Under the pieces are notes generated by a model. The model saw nothing but the letters and a program-made list of their open reading frames with translations. It made no database searches and had not been told where the DNA came from. Position numbers and translations under genes: made by a program. 64,000 bases of DNA from Alcaligenaceae bacterium (GTDB lineage Bacteria > Pseudomonadota > Gammaproteobacteria > Burkholderiales > Burkholderiaceae_B), in contig JACCEO010000009.1 in assembly GCA_013416485.1 (NCBI GenBank), positions 62,001 through 126,000 on the forward strand. The letters are read 5' to 3'. Numbering within the stretch: position 1 is the first letter of the stretch; each line of letters starts with the position of its first letter. Below, in pieces: positions 33,309 through 45,241 of the stretch.

Positions 33309-35183
33309 TTAGTCTTCCTTGGGTTTCCAGATCTGGCCTATGGACACACTTTGCAGCTTGCGCTGGCGGCCATACCAGAGATTAGCCAGGGCGCGTACGC
33401 CGACGACAGACGAGAACATGGAGGTCAATATGCCTATGGTGTGAACAACGGCAAAGCCGCGTACTGGGCCGCTACCGAAGGCCAGTAGCGACAGCCCTAC
33501 GATCAAGGTAGTCAGGTTGGAGTCAAGTATGGTGCCCCATGCTCGGTCAAAACCCAGGTGTATGGCTTGTTGTGGCGGTAATCCAGCCCGAAGTTCTTCG
33601 CGTATTCGTTCGTTGATCAGTACGTTGGCGTCAATGGCCATACCCAAGGTGAGCGCCAGGGCGGCAATGCCGGGTAACGTCAAAGTGGCTTGTAGCATGG
33701 AAAGCACGGCCAGCAGCAGTACCACGTTAAATACCAGGCCCAGCGTAGAGAACACGCCGAACAAGTGGTAATACATGATAATAAAGATGGCAATGGCAAT
33801 AAAGCCGTATAGGGTGGAATAGAAGCCTTTGGCGATGTTGTCGGCACCCAGACTAGGGCCTATGGTGCGTTCTTCAATGATGCTCATGGGGGCAGCCAAG
33901 GCACCAGCGCGCAGCAGCAATGAGGTGTCGGCAGCTTCTTGGGCTGACATACTGCCTGTGATTTGTACTTGTCCGCCAGGAATTTCACCGCGTATGACAG
34001 GTGCTGTAACCACTTCGCCCTTGCCGTTTTCAAACAGCACTATGGCCATACGCTTGCCGATGTTGTTGCGGGTTACGTCACGGAATATACGCGAGCCCTT
34101 GGCATCTAGAGTCAAGTTAACAGAGGGCTGTTGGGTTTGCTGATCGCGGCCGGGTTGGGCATCTTGCAGGTTTTCACCGGTCAAGATGACTTGGCGGCGT
34201 AACAGTAAGGGGCGGCCATCACGGTCGATATAGCGCTCTAGACCAAAGGGTACAGCACCTGAACTAAGCGCTGCCATCGCGGTGGGCGAGTCATCGACCA
34301 TGCGGATTTCCAACGTGGCAGTGCGACCTAGGATTTCTTTGGCCTTGGCAACGTCTTGTACACCAGGCAGTTGCACCACAATGCGGTCAGCGCCTTGCTG
34401 TTGAATAATAGGTTCAGCGACGCCCAATTCGTTAATACGATTGTGTAGCGTAGTGATGTTTTGCTTCAGGGCGTTGCTTTGTACTTGGGTAATGGCGGCG
34501 TCAGTTAGTTTGCCGGTCATTAGGAATTGACCGCCGCTTTCACTAGCACTGGTGAACTGCATGTCGGGCATGACACGACGTAGTTCTGAAATACCAGCAT
34601 CACGGTCAGCTTCGCTTTCAAAGCTGCTGACTATGGATAATTCGTTGCGGTCTGTGCCTGTGCTTTTGATTTTGGCTTCACGCAAGGTGTTACGCGCATC
34701 CGCTGCCAGGGAGTCGTAGCGACCGGTTAACGCACCGCGCATATCGACTTGCAGCAGGAAGTGGACACCGCCGCGCAAGTCCAAGCCCAGATACATGGGG
34801 TTGGCACCTATGGCCGTCAGCCAATTAGGTGACGCAGGCAGCAGGTTCAGGGCCACGGTGTAATCGGGATCGCTGGCATCGGGATTCAGGGATTTTTCGA
34901 TCAGGTCTTTGGCTTTTAGCTGGATGTCAGTGGAGTCAAAACGCACTCGTACTGTGCCTACAGGGCCGCTTTGTTCAAAGTAGGCGCCGGTGGGGGTAAT
35001 GTTGTTTTGGGACAGTATGCCCTGAACATTGGTCAGGACGTTGTTGTCGATCTTGACCGTGGACTTGGCGGCAGCAACCTGAACGGCAGGCGATTCGCCG
35101 AAAAAGTTGGGCAGCGTGTACAGCACGCCTATGATAAGGGCTGCCAGTACAGTAAGGTATTTCCAAAGAGGATAACGGTTCAT
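33309..35183 (-). CDS. secD: protein translocase subunit SecD
   Basis: SecD is the large partner of SecF. The 624-residue protein has an N-terminal span, a long periplasmic region (LGLDLRGGVHFLLQVDM at about residue 132), and five C-terminal spans with LGMAIDANVLINERIREE. The start has no obvious strong ribosome-binding site. A terminator-like hairpin separates it from yajC upstream. Confidence 0.96.
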   Translation of the reverse strand: MNRYPLWKYLTVLAALIIGVLYTLPNFFGESPAVQVAAAKSTVKIDNNVLTNVQGILSQNNITPTGAYFEQSGPVGTVRVRFDSTDIQLKAKDLIEKSLNPDASDPDYTVALNLLPASPNWLTAIGANPMYLGLDLRGGVHFLLQVDMRGALTGRYDSLAADARNTLREAKIKSTGTDRNELSIVSSFESEADRDAGISELRRVMPDMQFTSASESGGQFLMTGKLTDAAITQVQSNALKQNITTLHNRINELGVAEPIIQQQGADRIVVQLPGVQDVAKAKEILGRTATLEIRMVDDSPTAMAALSSGAVPFGLERYIDRDGRPLLLRRQVILTGENLQDAQPGRDQQTQQPSVNLTLDAKGSRIFRDVTRNNIGKRMAIVLFENGKGEVVTAPVIRGEIPGGQVQITGSMSAQEAADTSLLLRAGALAAPMSIIEERTIGPSLGADNIAKGFYSTLYGFIAIAIFIIMYYHLFGVFSTLGLVFNVVLLLAVLSMLQATLTLPGIAALALTLGMAIDANVLINERIREELRAGLPPQQAIHLGFDRAWGTILDSNLTTLIVGLSLLAFGSGPVRGFAVVHTIGILTSMFSSVVGVRALANLWYGRQRKLQSVSIGQIWKPKED

Positions 35184-35206
35184 GGTCGATCAGCACGCTA
35201 AAACAG

Positions 35207-35234
35207 AAAAAGCCCCGTGAAAGGTTTCACGGGG
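35207..35234 (-). terminator. terminator or attenuator between yajC and secD
   Basis: On the minus strand CCCCGTGAAA-CC-TTTCACGGGG is a perfect ten-pair stem with a tiny loop, followed by CTTTTT. It lies 15 bases past the yajC stop and 24 bases before secD. It should reduce read-through from the queA-tgt-yajC transcript into secDF. Confidence 0.85.
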
Positions 35235-35248
35235 TGGGCGCAGAAAAA

Positions 35249-35593
35249 TTACAGCGCTTTGATAGTGCCTTTGGGCAGCACTGAGGTCACTGCAGTGCGT
35301 TGCAGTGAAACTTCCACAGGTTTGTCACCGGCGTTGCCGATATCCAGAGTGATGTAGCTGTCGTCAACTTTTGTGACTTTGCCCAGCATGCCACCCGATG
35401 TAATGACTTCATCGCCTTTGGCAAGGTTAGCCACCATAGTACGGTGCTGTTTCTGACGCTTCATCTGAGGACGTATCATCAGGAAGTACAGAATTACGAA
35501 CATCAAAATGATAGGCAACATGCCCATCAGTGCGTTCTCGCTGCCGCCAGCTGCCTGGGCGGTAATCAGTTTTACGGTGTCAATTGCGGACAT
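35249..35593 (-). CDS. yajC: preprotein translocase subunit YajC
   Basis: YajC is a small single-span accessory protein of the SecDF complex. The 114-residue protein has the span near residues 25-42, followed by MIRPQMKRQKQHRTM, and the segment GDEVITSGGMLGKV. It lies between tgt and secD, as in most proteobacteria. Confidence 0.95.
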   Translation of the reverse strand: MSAIDTVKLITAQAAGGSENALMGMLPIILMFVILYFLMIRPQMKRQKQHRTMVANLAKGDEVITSGGMLGKVTKVDDSYITLDIGNAGDKPVEVSLQRTAVTSVLPKGTIKAL

Positions 35594-35644
35594 TCAAAGG
35601 CTCCTGGGGAATTTGGATAACTTGGTATTGTAGCGATATCTGAG

Positions 35645-37872
<2,228 letters not shown>

Positions 37873-37962
37873 TTTAAGCTGTCATCCGTTCTTTCTGCTG
37901 AAAGGGCGTACAAAATGGGTATCTTTGGTTATGCTGGTGTTTTTTTTATCTAAGGGCGCATC

Positions 37963-39426
37963 ATGTCTTTGTTGGCATCGCGGGGGTGTTTAGGGCGGTT
38001 GGTGCGGGGTAAGTCCTTAGTGGCTGGGCTGGCGCTGGTGGGCAGTTTGGTGGTGGCCAATATGGCAACGGCTCAGGCCTTACCACCTGAACTGGCTGCA
38101 GCGTGGCGAGCAAGCAAATTGCCGGAAAGCAGCATGTCGTTGGTGGTGCAGGAAATTGGTGGCGCGCGTTTGGTGTCCATTAATCCTAGCGTGCCGCGTA
38201 ATCCGGCATCCGTGATGAAAATGGTCTCCACATGGGCAGGGCTGTCTGGTTTAGGTCCAGAATACACGTGGCGCACAACATTGTTGGCGCGTGGCGGTGG
38301 CAAGGTGGACGATCAAGGTACTTTGTCGGGGCCTTTGTACATTAAAGCCGCTGGCGATCCTTACCTGACAGTCAAAGACTTGTGGAACATGTTGCGCGAA
38401 CTGCGTTTGCGGGGCATAAAGAACTTAACCGAGGTCGTAGTCGATAGGTCGATATTTGGGCAGGTGGCTATAGATCCCGGTGCTTTTGATGGCGCAGCCG
38501 ATCGACCTTATAACGCTAGTCCAGATGCCATGATGGTGGGGTTGGGGGCTGTGCGTTTAATTTTTCAACCAAATTCTTTAAGCAAGAAATGGGTCGCAAT
38601 AGTGGACCCACCAGTGCCCGGCTTACGCGTGCAAGGTGATATCACCTGGAGCCCAGCGGTGTGTCCAGGTTCACCTTCGGTAACCACGCAAATCATTCCT
38701 TCTGAACGCGAGGTTGTGGTTAATGTCAGTGGTACGGCGGCAGGCTCTTGTGGTGAATTTAGCGTGTATCGTCTGGCCCAATCGCAAACAGATTATTTTC
38801 AGGCCTTGTTTCAGATGCTTTGGAAGGAGCAAGGCGGCACCTTGGCCAAAGGTATTAGTGCGGGCCGGGTCCCTGCTGATGCCGAAGCGATAGTTTGGCA
38901 TCACTCAGATAGCCTAGCCAATATCATTCGCCAAATTAACAAACAAAGTAACAACGTGATGGCGCGTAGCCTGATGTTGACGCTAGCCGCTGAACGTACA
39001 GGGCCAGGAGCGACTTCGCAGTCTGGGGCCAATGCGGCGTTGGCGGTATTGCAGCGCCAAAATGTGAACACCCAAGGCTGGGTAATAGACAATGGTGCTG
39101 GTTTGTCACGTGAGGCCAGGCTGACTGCCGATGGCTTGGCCAGCATGCTGGATACGGCTTGGCGTTCACCGCTGATGCCAGAGTTCATCTCGTCGTTGGC
39201 TATATCGGGGGTCGATGGCACGGTGCGCAGGCGTATGCGCAATTCAGAAGCACAAGGCATGGCACACTTGAAAACAGGTACTTTGCGTGATGCCAGGGCT
39301 TTGGCTGGCTATGTGCTGGGGGCTAGTGGCAAACGTTATATTTTGGTTAGCATAGTGAACGATGAACGTTCAGTAGCTGTCAGGCCGTTTGATGATGCCT
39401 TGGTCAAATGGTTGGCATCGCAGTAA
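37963..39426 (+). CDS. dacB: D-alanyl-D-alanine carboxypeptidase/endopeptidase (PBP4 type)
   Basis: DacB trims or cleaves peptide cross-links in the periplasmic wall. The 487-residue protein has a signal peptide (cleavage likely after AQA, about residue 39). The three penicillin-binding motifs are present: SVMK (Ser83 nucleophile, Lys86), SNN in NKQSNNVMARS, and KTGT in HLKTGTL. Domain inserts between the first two motifs fit the S13 family. It stands alone, divergent from queA. Confidence 0.94.
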   Translation: MSLLASRGCLGRLVRGKSLVAGLALVGSLVVANMATAQALPPELAAAWRASKLPESSMSLVVQEIGGARLVSINPSVPRNPASVMKMVSTWAGLSGLGPEYTWRTTLLARGGGKVDDQGTLSGPLYIKAAGDPYLTVKDLWNMLRELRLRGIKNLTEVVVDRSIFGQVAIDPGAFDGAADRPYNASPDAMMVGLGAVRLIFQPNSLSKKWVAIVDPPVPGLRVQGDITWSPAVCPGSPSVTTQIIPSEREVVVNVSGTAAGSCGEFSVYRLAQSQTDYFQALFQMLWKEQGGTLAKGISAGRVPADAEAIVWHHSDSLANIIRQINKQSNNVMARSLMLTLAAERTGPGATSQSGANAALAVLQRQNVNTQGWVIDNGAGLSREARLTADGLASMLDTAWRSPLMPEFISSLAISGVDGTVRRRMRNSEAQGMAHLKTGTLRDARALAGYVLGASGKRYILVSIVNDERSVAVRPFDDALVKWLASQ

Positions 39427-39489
39427 CACACGTGTGCAACAGTGGTGCAGCATGCGCGATAATAGCGATGTTACTTACCGGAAAATTCT

Positions 39490-40134
39490 ATGCCCATACA
39501 TGAAATTCGTCATCCTTTAATACGTCACAAGCTAGGTCTTATGCGCCGCGGTGACCTAAGCACAAAAAATTTCCGTGAAATGTCGCAGGAAATTGCTGCC
39601 TTACTCACCTACGAGGCCTCTAAAGATCTACCCCTGGAGCCTACCACCATCGAAGGGTGGTGCGGTTCGGTAAATGTAGAAAAGCTGGCGGGTAAAAAAA
39701 TTACTGTTGTGCCCATTTTGCGAGCTGGCATAGGTATGCTGGAAGGTGTGCTTAGCTTGATTCCGGGGGCCAAAGTTAGTGCTGTAGGTATAGAGCGCAA
39801 TGAAGAAACCTTCGAGGCCCAACCCTACCTGGAACGCTTGGTAGGCCAGTTGGATCAACGCTTGGCCTTGATCATAGACCCCATGTTGGCTACCGGTGGT
39901 TCTATGGTTGCCACCATAGACTTATTGAAAAAAGCGGGTTGTCGTCATGTGCGTGCGCTGGTATTGGTGGCAGCGCCCGAAGGCATTAAAGCGGTACATG
40001 ACGCTCATCCTGATGTTGATATTTACACCGCGTCTATCGACAGCCACCTAGATGAACACGGCTATATCGTGCCAGGTCTAGGCGATGCCGGTGATCGTAT
40101 TTTTGGAACGCGCCAAAAAGACGCTGCACTGTAA
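39490..40134 (+). CDS. upp: uracil phosphoribosyltransferase
   Basis: Upp salvages uracil to UMP with PRPP. The 214-residue protein has [11 protein letters not shown], the PRPP-binding [10 protein letters not shown], and the uracil-binding [14 protein letters not shown] near the C-terminus. It is monocistronic by spacing. A short weak hairpin with seven T lies near 40165-40190. Confidence 0.96.
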   Translation: MPIHEIRHPLIRHKLGLMRRGDLSTKNFREMSQEIAALLTYEASKDLPLEPTTIEGWCGSVNVEKLAGKKITVVPILRAGIGMLEGVLSLIPGAKVSAVGIERNEETFEAQPYLERLVGQLDQRLALIIDPMLATGGSMVATIDLLKKAGCRHVRALVLVAAPEGIKAVHDAHPDVDIYTASIDSHLDEHGYIVPGLGDAGDRIFGTRQKDAAL

Positions 40135-40298
40135 ACTGCAGGCTTATCACCTTGATGACTTTGCTAACACTCTGTTGTTTTTTTCATAGTGGGCGCTAAA
40201 TAATTAAGGTAGTATAAAAACCAGTGTTATTCCAAGACATCCGTTATATATGTATTTGAAAACACTATTTAGTTCGTCAAACCTAGTAGGAGCTAATC

Positions 40299-40616
40299 AT
40301 GGCAATCAGAAAACCCACCCAAACCAGCGAAGAGCAAATTATCGACAGCGTCAAGGAAAGCCTGGATGATGCCGAAAAAATGCTGCGCGAAGCGGCTGGT
40401 GCCACAGGCGACAAGGCAGCCGAACTGCGCGAAAATGCCATGAGGTCTTTGCGCCGTACTCGCGAAGCGCTTTACGATGCTCAAGATAGCTTGGTGGCAA
40501 GTGGCCGTCGTGCTGCTCGTGCCACAGACGATTATGTCCATGACAACCCTTGGCAGGCAATAGGATTGGCTGGGCTGGCTGGTGTATTGATAGGCGCACT
40601 GATCAGCCGTCGTTAA
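40299..40616 (+). CDS. YqjD/ElaB-like DUF883 membrane-anchored protein
   Basis: A 105-residue protein with a long charged helix (rich in Asp, Glu, Arg, Ala) and a C-terminal membrane anchor followed by ISRR. This is the pattern of the DUF883 family (ElaB, YqjD, YgaM), which bind ribosomes at the membrane in stationary phase in E. coli. TAGGAG precedes ATG 40299. It leads a three-gene unit with yqjE-like and yqjK-like genes, as in E. coli. Confidence 0.88.
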   Translation: MAIRKPTQTSEEQIIDSVKESLDDAEKMLREAAGATGDKAAELRENAMRSLRRTREALYDAQDSLVASGRRAARATDDYVHDNPWQAIGLAGLAGVLIGALISRR

Positions 40617-40635
40617 CGTCTTAAAAGGGCACACT

Positions 40636-41049
40636 GTGGCATTACGACAAAATGTAGGTGAGCTGGCGTGTACGTTGTTATCGGTGGTTCGTACCCGCCT
40701 TGAGCTTTTTGCACTCGAGGCGGGTGGTCAGAAATCGCATCTGCTTGCCGTACTGGGCTATGCTTTTGGGGCCTTGTTGTTTTTGACTCTGGCTGTATTG
40801 GTATTTTCGATCGCCGTTGCCTTGTATTTCTGGCCTAGCGAGCAGCGCTATTTGGCCTTAGGTCTGCTAGCGCTGCTTTACTGTGGTTTAGGCATCTGGC
40901 TATTTTTGGTAGTACGGCACAAGCTGTTGTATGCGCCTATGCCATTTGCGGCCACTCTAGACGAATTACGTCGTGATCTAGCACTGCTGGAACGTTTGCG
41001 TGATCCTGATGACCTCGATTCGCGCTCAGTAAACAGGGGCTCGGAATGA
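40636..41049 (+). CDS. YqjE-like holin-superfamily membrane protein
   Basis: A 137-residue protein with two strong membrane spans (about residues 37-60 and 72-95), flanked by charged helices; the N-terminal helix has VRTRLELFALEAGGQ. This is the YqjE/phage holin superfamily III (DUF1469) pattern. The start is GTG 40636 with AAAAGGG upstream. Its end overlaps the next gene in ATGA. The role is unknown; a link with stationary-phase envelope changes is inferred from YqjD. Confidence 0.85.
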   Translation: MALRQNVGELACTLLSVVRTRLELFALEAGGQKSHLLAVLGYAFGALLFLTLAVLVFSIAVALYFWPSEQRYLALGLLALLYCGLGIWLFLVVRHKLLYAPMPFAATLDELRRDLALLERLRDPDDLDSRSVNRGSE

Positions 41050-41390
41050 AAAAGACCTTGTCTGCCCAAGATAGGGCATTGCATATCGAGTTAGTCAGGG
41101 CACGTGCCGCGATGGAGCGGCAACGCCTGAAACGTAGTGTGGGCGAGTTAAGCCATTCTTTACGCCCTGCATCCTTGGCAAAAGGCGTATTGCCTGGATT
41201 AGCCGGTGGCGATAGTGTTGCAGGGTGGTTACTCCGGATTTTTTCCTTAAGCCGCCGTTACCCCTTGTTGACATCTGGGGCATCGGCGTTGCTGTCGGGC
41301 GTGGGCAAGCGCCATCGTCTGATAAAAATAAGCCTGGGCTTATTAGTGGCTTGGCAGGTAATGCGTGCTGGGCAAAAGCTCGATAATTAG
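41046..41390 (+). CDS. YqjK-like protein
   Basis: A 114-residue basic protein with an N-terminal helix (LVRARAAMERQRLKRSVGEL) and two weakly hydrophobic segments in the second half. By position and general pattern it matches the third gene of yqjDEK-type units. Translation is coupled to the yqjE-like gene. I do not recognise a catalytic motif. It ends four bases before the convergent ubiD. Confidence 0.75.
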   Translation: MKKTLSAQDRALHIELVRARAAMERQRLKRSVGELSHSLRPASLAKGVLPGLAGGDSVAGWLLRIFSLSRRYPLLTSGASALLSGVGKRHRLIKISLGLLVAWQVMRAGQKLDN

Positions 41391-41394
41391 TCGT

Positions 41395-42939
41395 TTATAT
41401 CCCTAACTGATCCCACATGGCGTCTACCTTGGCTTTGACGTCGGCGTCCATGTGTATAGGGGTACCCCATTCACGGTCGGTTTCGCCTGGCCATTTGTTG
41501 GTCGCGTCCATACCCATTTTTCCACCTAACCCAGATACCGGTGAGGCGAAGTCCAAATAGTCTATAGGGGTGTTTTCCACCAGTAGGGTATCGCGGGCCG
41601 GATCCATGCGTGTGGTCATGGCCCAGACGACTTCAGGCCAGTTGCGTGGGTCTATGTCTTCATCGACCACAATAATAAATTTGGTGTACATAAACTGGCG
41701 CAGTATGCTCCATACACCAAACATGACGCGTTTGGCATGGCCTGCATATTGTTTACGTATAGACACGACAGCCAGGCGGTAGCTGCAGCCTTCGGGCGGT
41801 AGGTAAAAATCGACAATCTCTGGCAGTTGTCGCTTCAGTATGGGCACAAACACTTCGTTAAGTGCCACACCCAGCACAGCAGGTTCATCAGGTGGTTTTC
41901 CGGTATATGTGCTGTGGTAAATGGGGTTGCGTCGCATGGTGATGCGTTCTACGGTAAATACGGGAAACCAGTCCTGTTCGTTGTAGTAGCCAGTGTGGTC
42001 ACCATAAGGTCCTTCCAGAGCCATTTCGTAGTCACTGTTGGCCGGGCCTTTAACGCCTTCAGGGATTACTGGTGTAATCGCGTCAGGGTGGCTGGACGGT
42101 AGTAAATGGCCTTCCAGGACAATTTCAGCATAAGCAGGTACTGACAGGTCGCTGCCTATGGCTTTGGCGACTTCAGTGCGTGAACCGCGTAGCAGACCTG
42201 CAAATTGATATTCAGACAAGCTATCTGGGACTGGCGTGACTGCACCTAATATGGTGGCTGGGTCGGCACCCAAGGCCACTGCAATTGGGAAAGGTTTGCC
42301 AGGGTGGGCCAGGGCATGATCGCGAAAGTCCAAAGCACCACCACGGTGAGATAGCCAGCGCATAATTAGCTTGTTGCGTCCTAACAACTGTTGGCGATAA
42401 ATTCCCAGGTTCTGACGCTTGGCATTGGGGCCGCGTGTAATGACTAAACCCCAGGTTAGCAAGGGTGCGACATCGCCAGGCCAACAACGCTGCAAGGGGA
42501 TTTGATTCAAGTCCACATCTTGGCCTTCCAGGACAATTTCCTGGCATGCTGGGCCTTTGATGGTCTTAGGGTTCATATCCCATAGCGCTGCTTTCAGCAT
42601 GGACACCTTAGCCAGAGCATCACGGAAACCGCGTGGTGGTTCGGGTTCGCGCAAGGATGCCAGCAATTCGCCCGTATCACGCAACGAGCTGATGTCTTCT
42701 GCACCCATACCCCACGCCACGCGTTTGGTGGTGCCAAATAAGTTGGCCAGTACCGGCATGTTCGACGACGACCCGTTGTGCATAGGGCGTTCAAATAGCA
42801 AGGCGGGACCTTGATTACGCAGTACGCGATCACTGATTTCGGTCATTTCCAGGTCGGTAGACACAGGAAGTTGGATGCGCTTGAGCTCGCCAGAGCGTTC
42901 TAATTGCGCCATAAAGTCGCGGAGGTCACGGTATTTCAC
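41395..42939 (-). CDS. ubiD: 4-hydroxy-3-polyprenylbenzoate decarboxylase
   Basis: UbiD removes the carboxyl group from the ubiquinone precursor with a prenylated FMN made by UbiX. The 514-residue protein starts [14 protein letters not shown] and has [11 protein letters not shown], the cofactor-binding [15 protein letters not shown], and [13 protein letters not shown], with the conserved Glu-Arg-Glu network region. ubiX is not in the window. Confidence 0.95.
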   Translation of the reverse strand: MKYRDLRDFMAQLERSGELKRIQLPVSTDLEMTEISDRVLRNQGPALLFERPMHNGSSSNMPVLANLFGTTKRVAWGMGAEDISSLRDTGELLASLREPEPPRGFRDALAKVSMLKAALWDMNPKTIKGPACQEIVLEGQDVDLNQIPLQRCWPGDVAPLLTWGLVITRGPNAKRQNLGIYRQQLLGRNKLIMRWLSHRGGALDFRDHALAHPGKPFPIAVALGADPATILGAVTPVPDSLSEYQFAGLLRGSRTEVAKAIGSDLSVPAYAEIVLEGHLLPSSHPDAITPVIPEGVKGPANSDYEMALEGPYGDHTGYYNEQDWFPVFTVERITMRRNPIYHSTYTGKPPDEPAVLGVALNEVFVPILKRQLPEIVDFYLPPEGCSYRLAVVSIRKQYAGHAKRVMFGVWSILRQFMYTKFIIVVDEDIDPRNWPEVVWAMTTRMDPARDTLLVENTPIDYLDFASPVSGLGGKMGMDATNKWPGETDREWGTPIHMDADVKAKVDAMWDQLGI

Positions 42940-43024
42940 GAAAGGGTCGCCTACTAGGGGTTACATACAAAAGCCAGTGCTAAGGTTAACATCGACCTTA
43001 CTGTATTTTATGGAAACCCAGTCT

Positions 43025-43960
43025 ATGGCGGTTTTTGACTCCGGCAATCTGGTAGCGCGCTCTGCAAAAAGTATGATGCATCAGCTTAGCGAATTGGTAC
43101 ATGTATGTGCCATCTACCTGGGAATTGCCGTGCTGGTCACAATAGTGCTGACGGCGTCAGTGCCTGCATTGCGTGACCAGGCGCACCAGATACATAGCGC
43201 TTTATTGGTGGCGTTACGGCCTGATGGCCTTAAAGAAAACATGATTGCATCCTTTAGCCTGGATTCTTTACGCTTGTTTTCTAAAGAAGCCAGTATGCCT
43301 GACAATGATATGAATAATACCGATAGCGTTGGTGTGGAGACCAGTGATCTGGATGTGGTGGTAGAGGGTAATCAGCCATTGCTTAAAGGGGCTATTGACG
43401 GGGTGTTAGCGACCACCAAAAGCAAACTGGCTTCTGGAACACACTTAAGCTTTGCCAATGCACTTAGTGCTACTGTTGAAGGTAGACCAGTGTCTGGCTT
43501 GAATGCGACTCAGGCTCAGGCAATACGCAGCTATTTGGCGCGCAAATACAAAATTGCCCATAACGTTGCAGGGGCTTTGGTGAATACTGCGTTTGTTATT
43601 GGTGCAGAACGCAATCTGGATCCGCAATTATTGCTAGCAGTTATTGCCATAGAGTCACGCTACAACCCCTATGCGGAAAGTCATGTGGGCGCTCAAGGTC
43701 TAATGCAGGTTATGCCCAGGGTGCACCAAGATAAATTCGCTATATTTGAAGAAGGCACAGTGGCAGCTTTGAACCCCGTCGCCAATATGTGGGTGGGTTC
43801 ACAAATACTATCTGACTGTATACGTAGACGTAGCTCAGTGGAAGGTGGGCTGGCCTGTTACGTGGGTGCAACAGGTCCCAGCGATGGCGGTTACGGCGCC
43901 AAGGTTATTTCTGAATGGCGCCGTATTGCTTTGGCATCGGGGATACCGGTAAAACGTTAA
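43025..43960 (+). CDS. lytic transglycosylase-like protein
   Basis: A protein of about 311 residues with an N-terminal membrane span (CAIYLGIAVLVTIVLTAS) and a C-terminal SLT domain. The catalytic Glu is in AVIAIESRYNPYAES, followed by GAQGLMQVMP and NMWVGSQIL, the goose-lysozyme-like transglycosylase pattern. It would cut peptidoglycan from the periplasmic side of the inner membrane. ATG 43025 has GGAA upstream; ATG 43010 is also possible. The frame is open to 42875, inside ubiD on the other strand. The middle 120 residues are low in known motifs. Confidence 0.87.
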   Translation: MAVFDSGNLVARSAKSMMHQLSELVHVCAIYLGIAVLVTIVLTASVPALRDQAHQIHSALLVALRPDGLKENMIASFSLDSLRLFSKEASMPDNDMNNTDSVGVETSDLDVVVEGNQPLLKGAIDGVLATTKSKLASGTHLSFANALSATVEGRPVSGLNATQAQAIRSYLARKYKIAHNVAGALVNTAFVIGAERNLDPQLLLAVIAIESRYNPYAESHVGAQGLMQVMPRVHQDKFAIFEEGTVAALNPVANMWVGSQILSDCIRRRSSVEGGLACYVGATGPSDGGYGAKVISEWRRIALASGIPVKR

Positions 43961-45117
43961 GTACCCAAGAACCGTTCTATGCGTTGCACGGCTTCTTCTA
44001 GGCGGTCTAGTCCCGTAGCATACGAAAACCGCATCATGTAATTGGCATGTGCGGGGCCGAAGTCTTGACCAGGGACTGCAGCGACACTGGCTTGGTGTAA
44101 TAGCTGTTGGGAAAATGACATGCTGCTTTGGCTGTGTTGACGGATGTCAGCATAAATATAAAAAGCGCCATCGGGGGCCACAGGCACATGTAAACCCAAA
44201 CGTTCAAACTCAGGCAGTAGGTAGTCACGCCGCTGCTTGAAGGACAAGCGACGGGTCTCGTATATGCGTATGACTTCGGGTTCAAAGCAAGTCAAGGCGG
44301 CATGTTGTGCCAGACTAGGGGCACAAATGGCGACGCTGGCGGCCAGTCTTTCCATAGCAGGTACTAAATGGGGTGGGGCAATTAGCCAACCCAACCGCCA
44401 GCCTGTCATGTGAAAATATTTGGAAAAACTATTGATGATGACAATATTGTCATCTAGTGTCAGTGCGCTAAGTGGGGCTTCGTCATAGTAAAGGCCTAGA
44501 TAGATTTCATCCATAATGACAAAACCATCACGTTTTTTCACTTCAGCAATTAATTCGCGTAATTCTTCGCGGCTTATGGTGGTGCCGGTCGGGTTACTGG
44601 GTGACGCAATTAATACTCCACGTGTAGCAGGTCCCCAGTGTTGGGCCACTGCTGCGGCATCCAATTGAAAACGCTGTTCAGGTGAAGTGGGTACCAGACG
44701 CGGTATACCACCGGCAGCCATAATAAAATTTTGGTTGGCCGGATAAGAAGGATCCGGCATCAGAACTTCATCGCCTGGATTAATGAGCGTCATGGCGGCC
44801 AGTAACAGGGCGCCGGATGCGCCGGCAGTGACGATAATGCGCGATGGGTCTACGGGTGCAGAAAAATGTTGCTCGTAATAATGTGCAATGGCGTCACGCA
44901 AAGGCGCGATACCAGCAGGCGATGTGTAGCCGCTAAGCCCAGCAGCAGCGGCGCGGTTCAGGGTTTCAATCACTTGCGCTGGGGCGGTAAAATCGGGTTC
45001 GCCAATTCCCAGGCTAATGATATCGTGCCCCTGGGCGTTCAGGGCACTGGCCTGCTTAAAAAGCTCTACGGCGTAGAATGGCACGATATTTTCGGTGCGC
45101 GTGGCAAGGCGGGGCAT
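43957..45117 (-). CDS. class I/II pyridoxal-phosphate aminotransferase
   Basis: A 386-residue aspartate-aminotransferase-fold enzyme. It has SLGIGEPDF at the N-terminus, SPSNPTGT, the Asp/Tyr pair in DEIYLGLYYD, and the PLP lysine in NSFSKYFHMTGWRLGW. The substrate cannot be told from sequence; relatives are called AspC-like or alanine/valine aminotransferases. It overlaps the transglycosylase gene by four bases tail to tail and is divergent from the FAD-like gene. Confidence 0.92.
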   Translation of the reverse strand: MPRLATRTENIVPFYAVELFKQASALNAQGHDIISLGIGEPDFTAPAQVIETLNRAAAAGLSGYTSPAGIAPLRDAIAHYYEQHFSAPVDPSRIIVTAGASGALLLAAMTLINPGDEVLMPDPSYPANQNFIMAAGGIPRLVPTSPEQRFQLDAAAVAQHWGPATRGVLIASPSNPTGTTISREELRELIAEVKKRDGFVIMDEIYLGLYYDEAPLSALTLDDNIVIINSFSKYFHMTGWRLGWLIAPPHLVPAMERLAASVAICAPSLAQHAALTCFEPEVIRIYETRRLSFKQRRDYLLPEFERLGLHVPVAPDGAFYIYADIRQHSQSSMSFSQQLLHQASVAAVPGQDFGPAHANYMMRFSYATGLDRLEEAVQRIERFLGT

Positions 45118-45241
45118 AAGGCTCTATCTCGGTAAATAAAATCTGGGGTAACTCACCACCGATTGTACTGGGTCAACCGCCATAGGCATGTCGCATGCTT
45201 ATTTGCTTATGGCCAGTTAACACTATTCAAGGAATTCAGGA

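Noticed and set aside
39427-39489. ACACGTGT palindrome between dacB and upp as an operator
   Set aside because: Only eight bases, expected by chance in this length of sequence, and no promoter elements could be placed around it.
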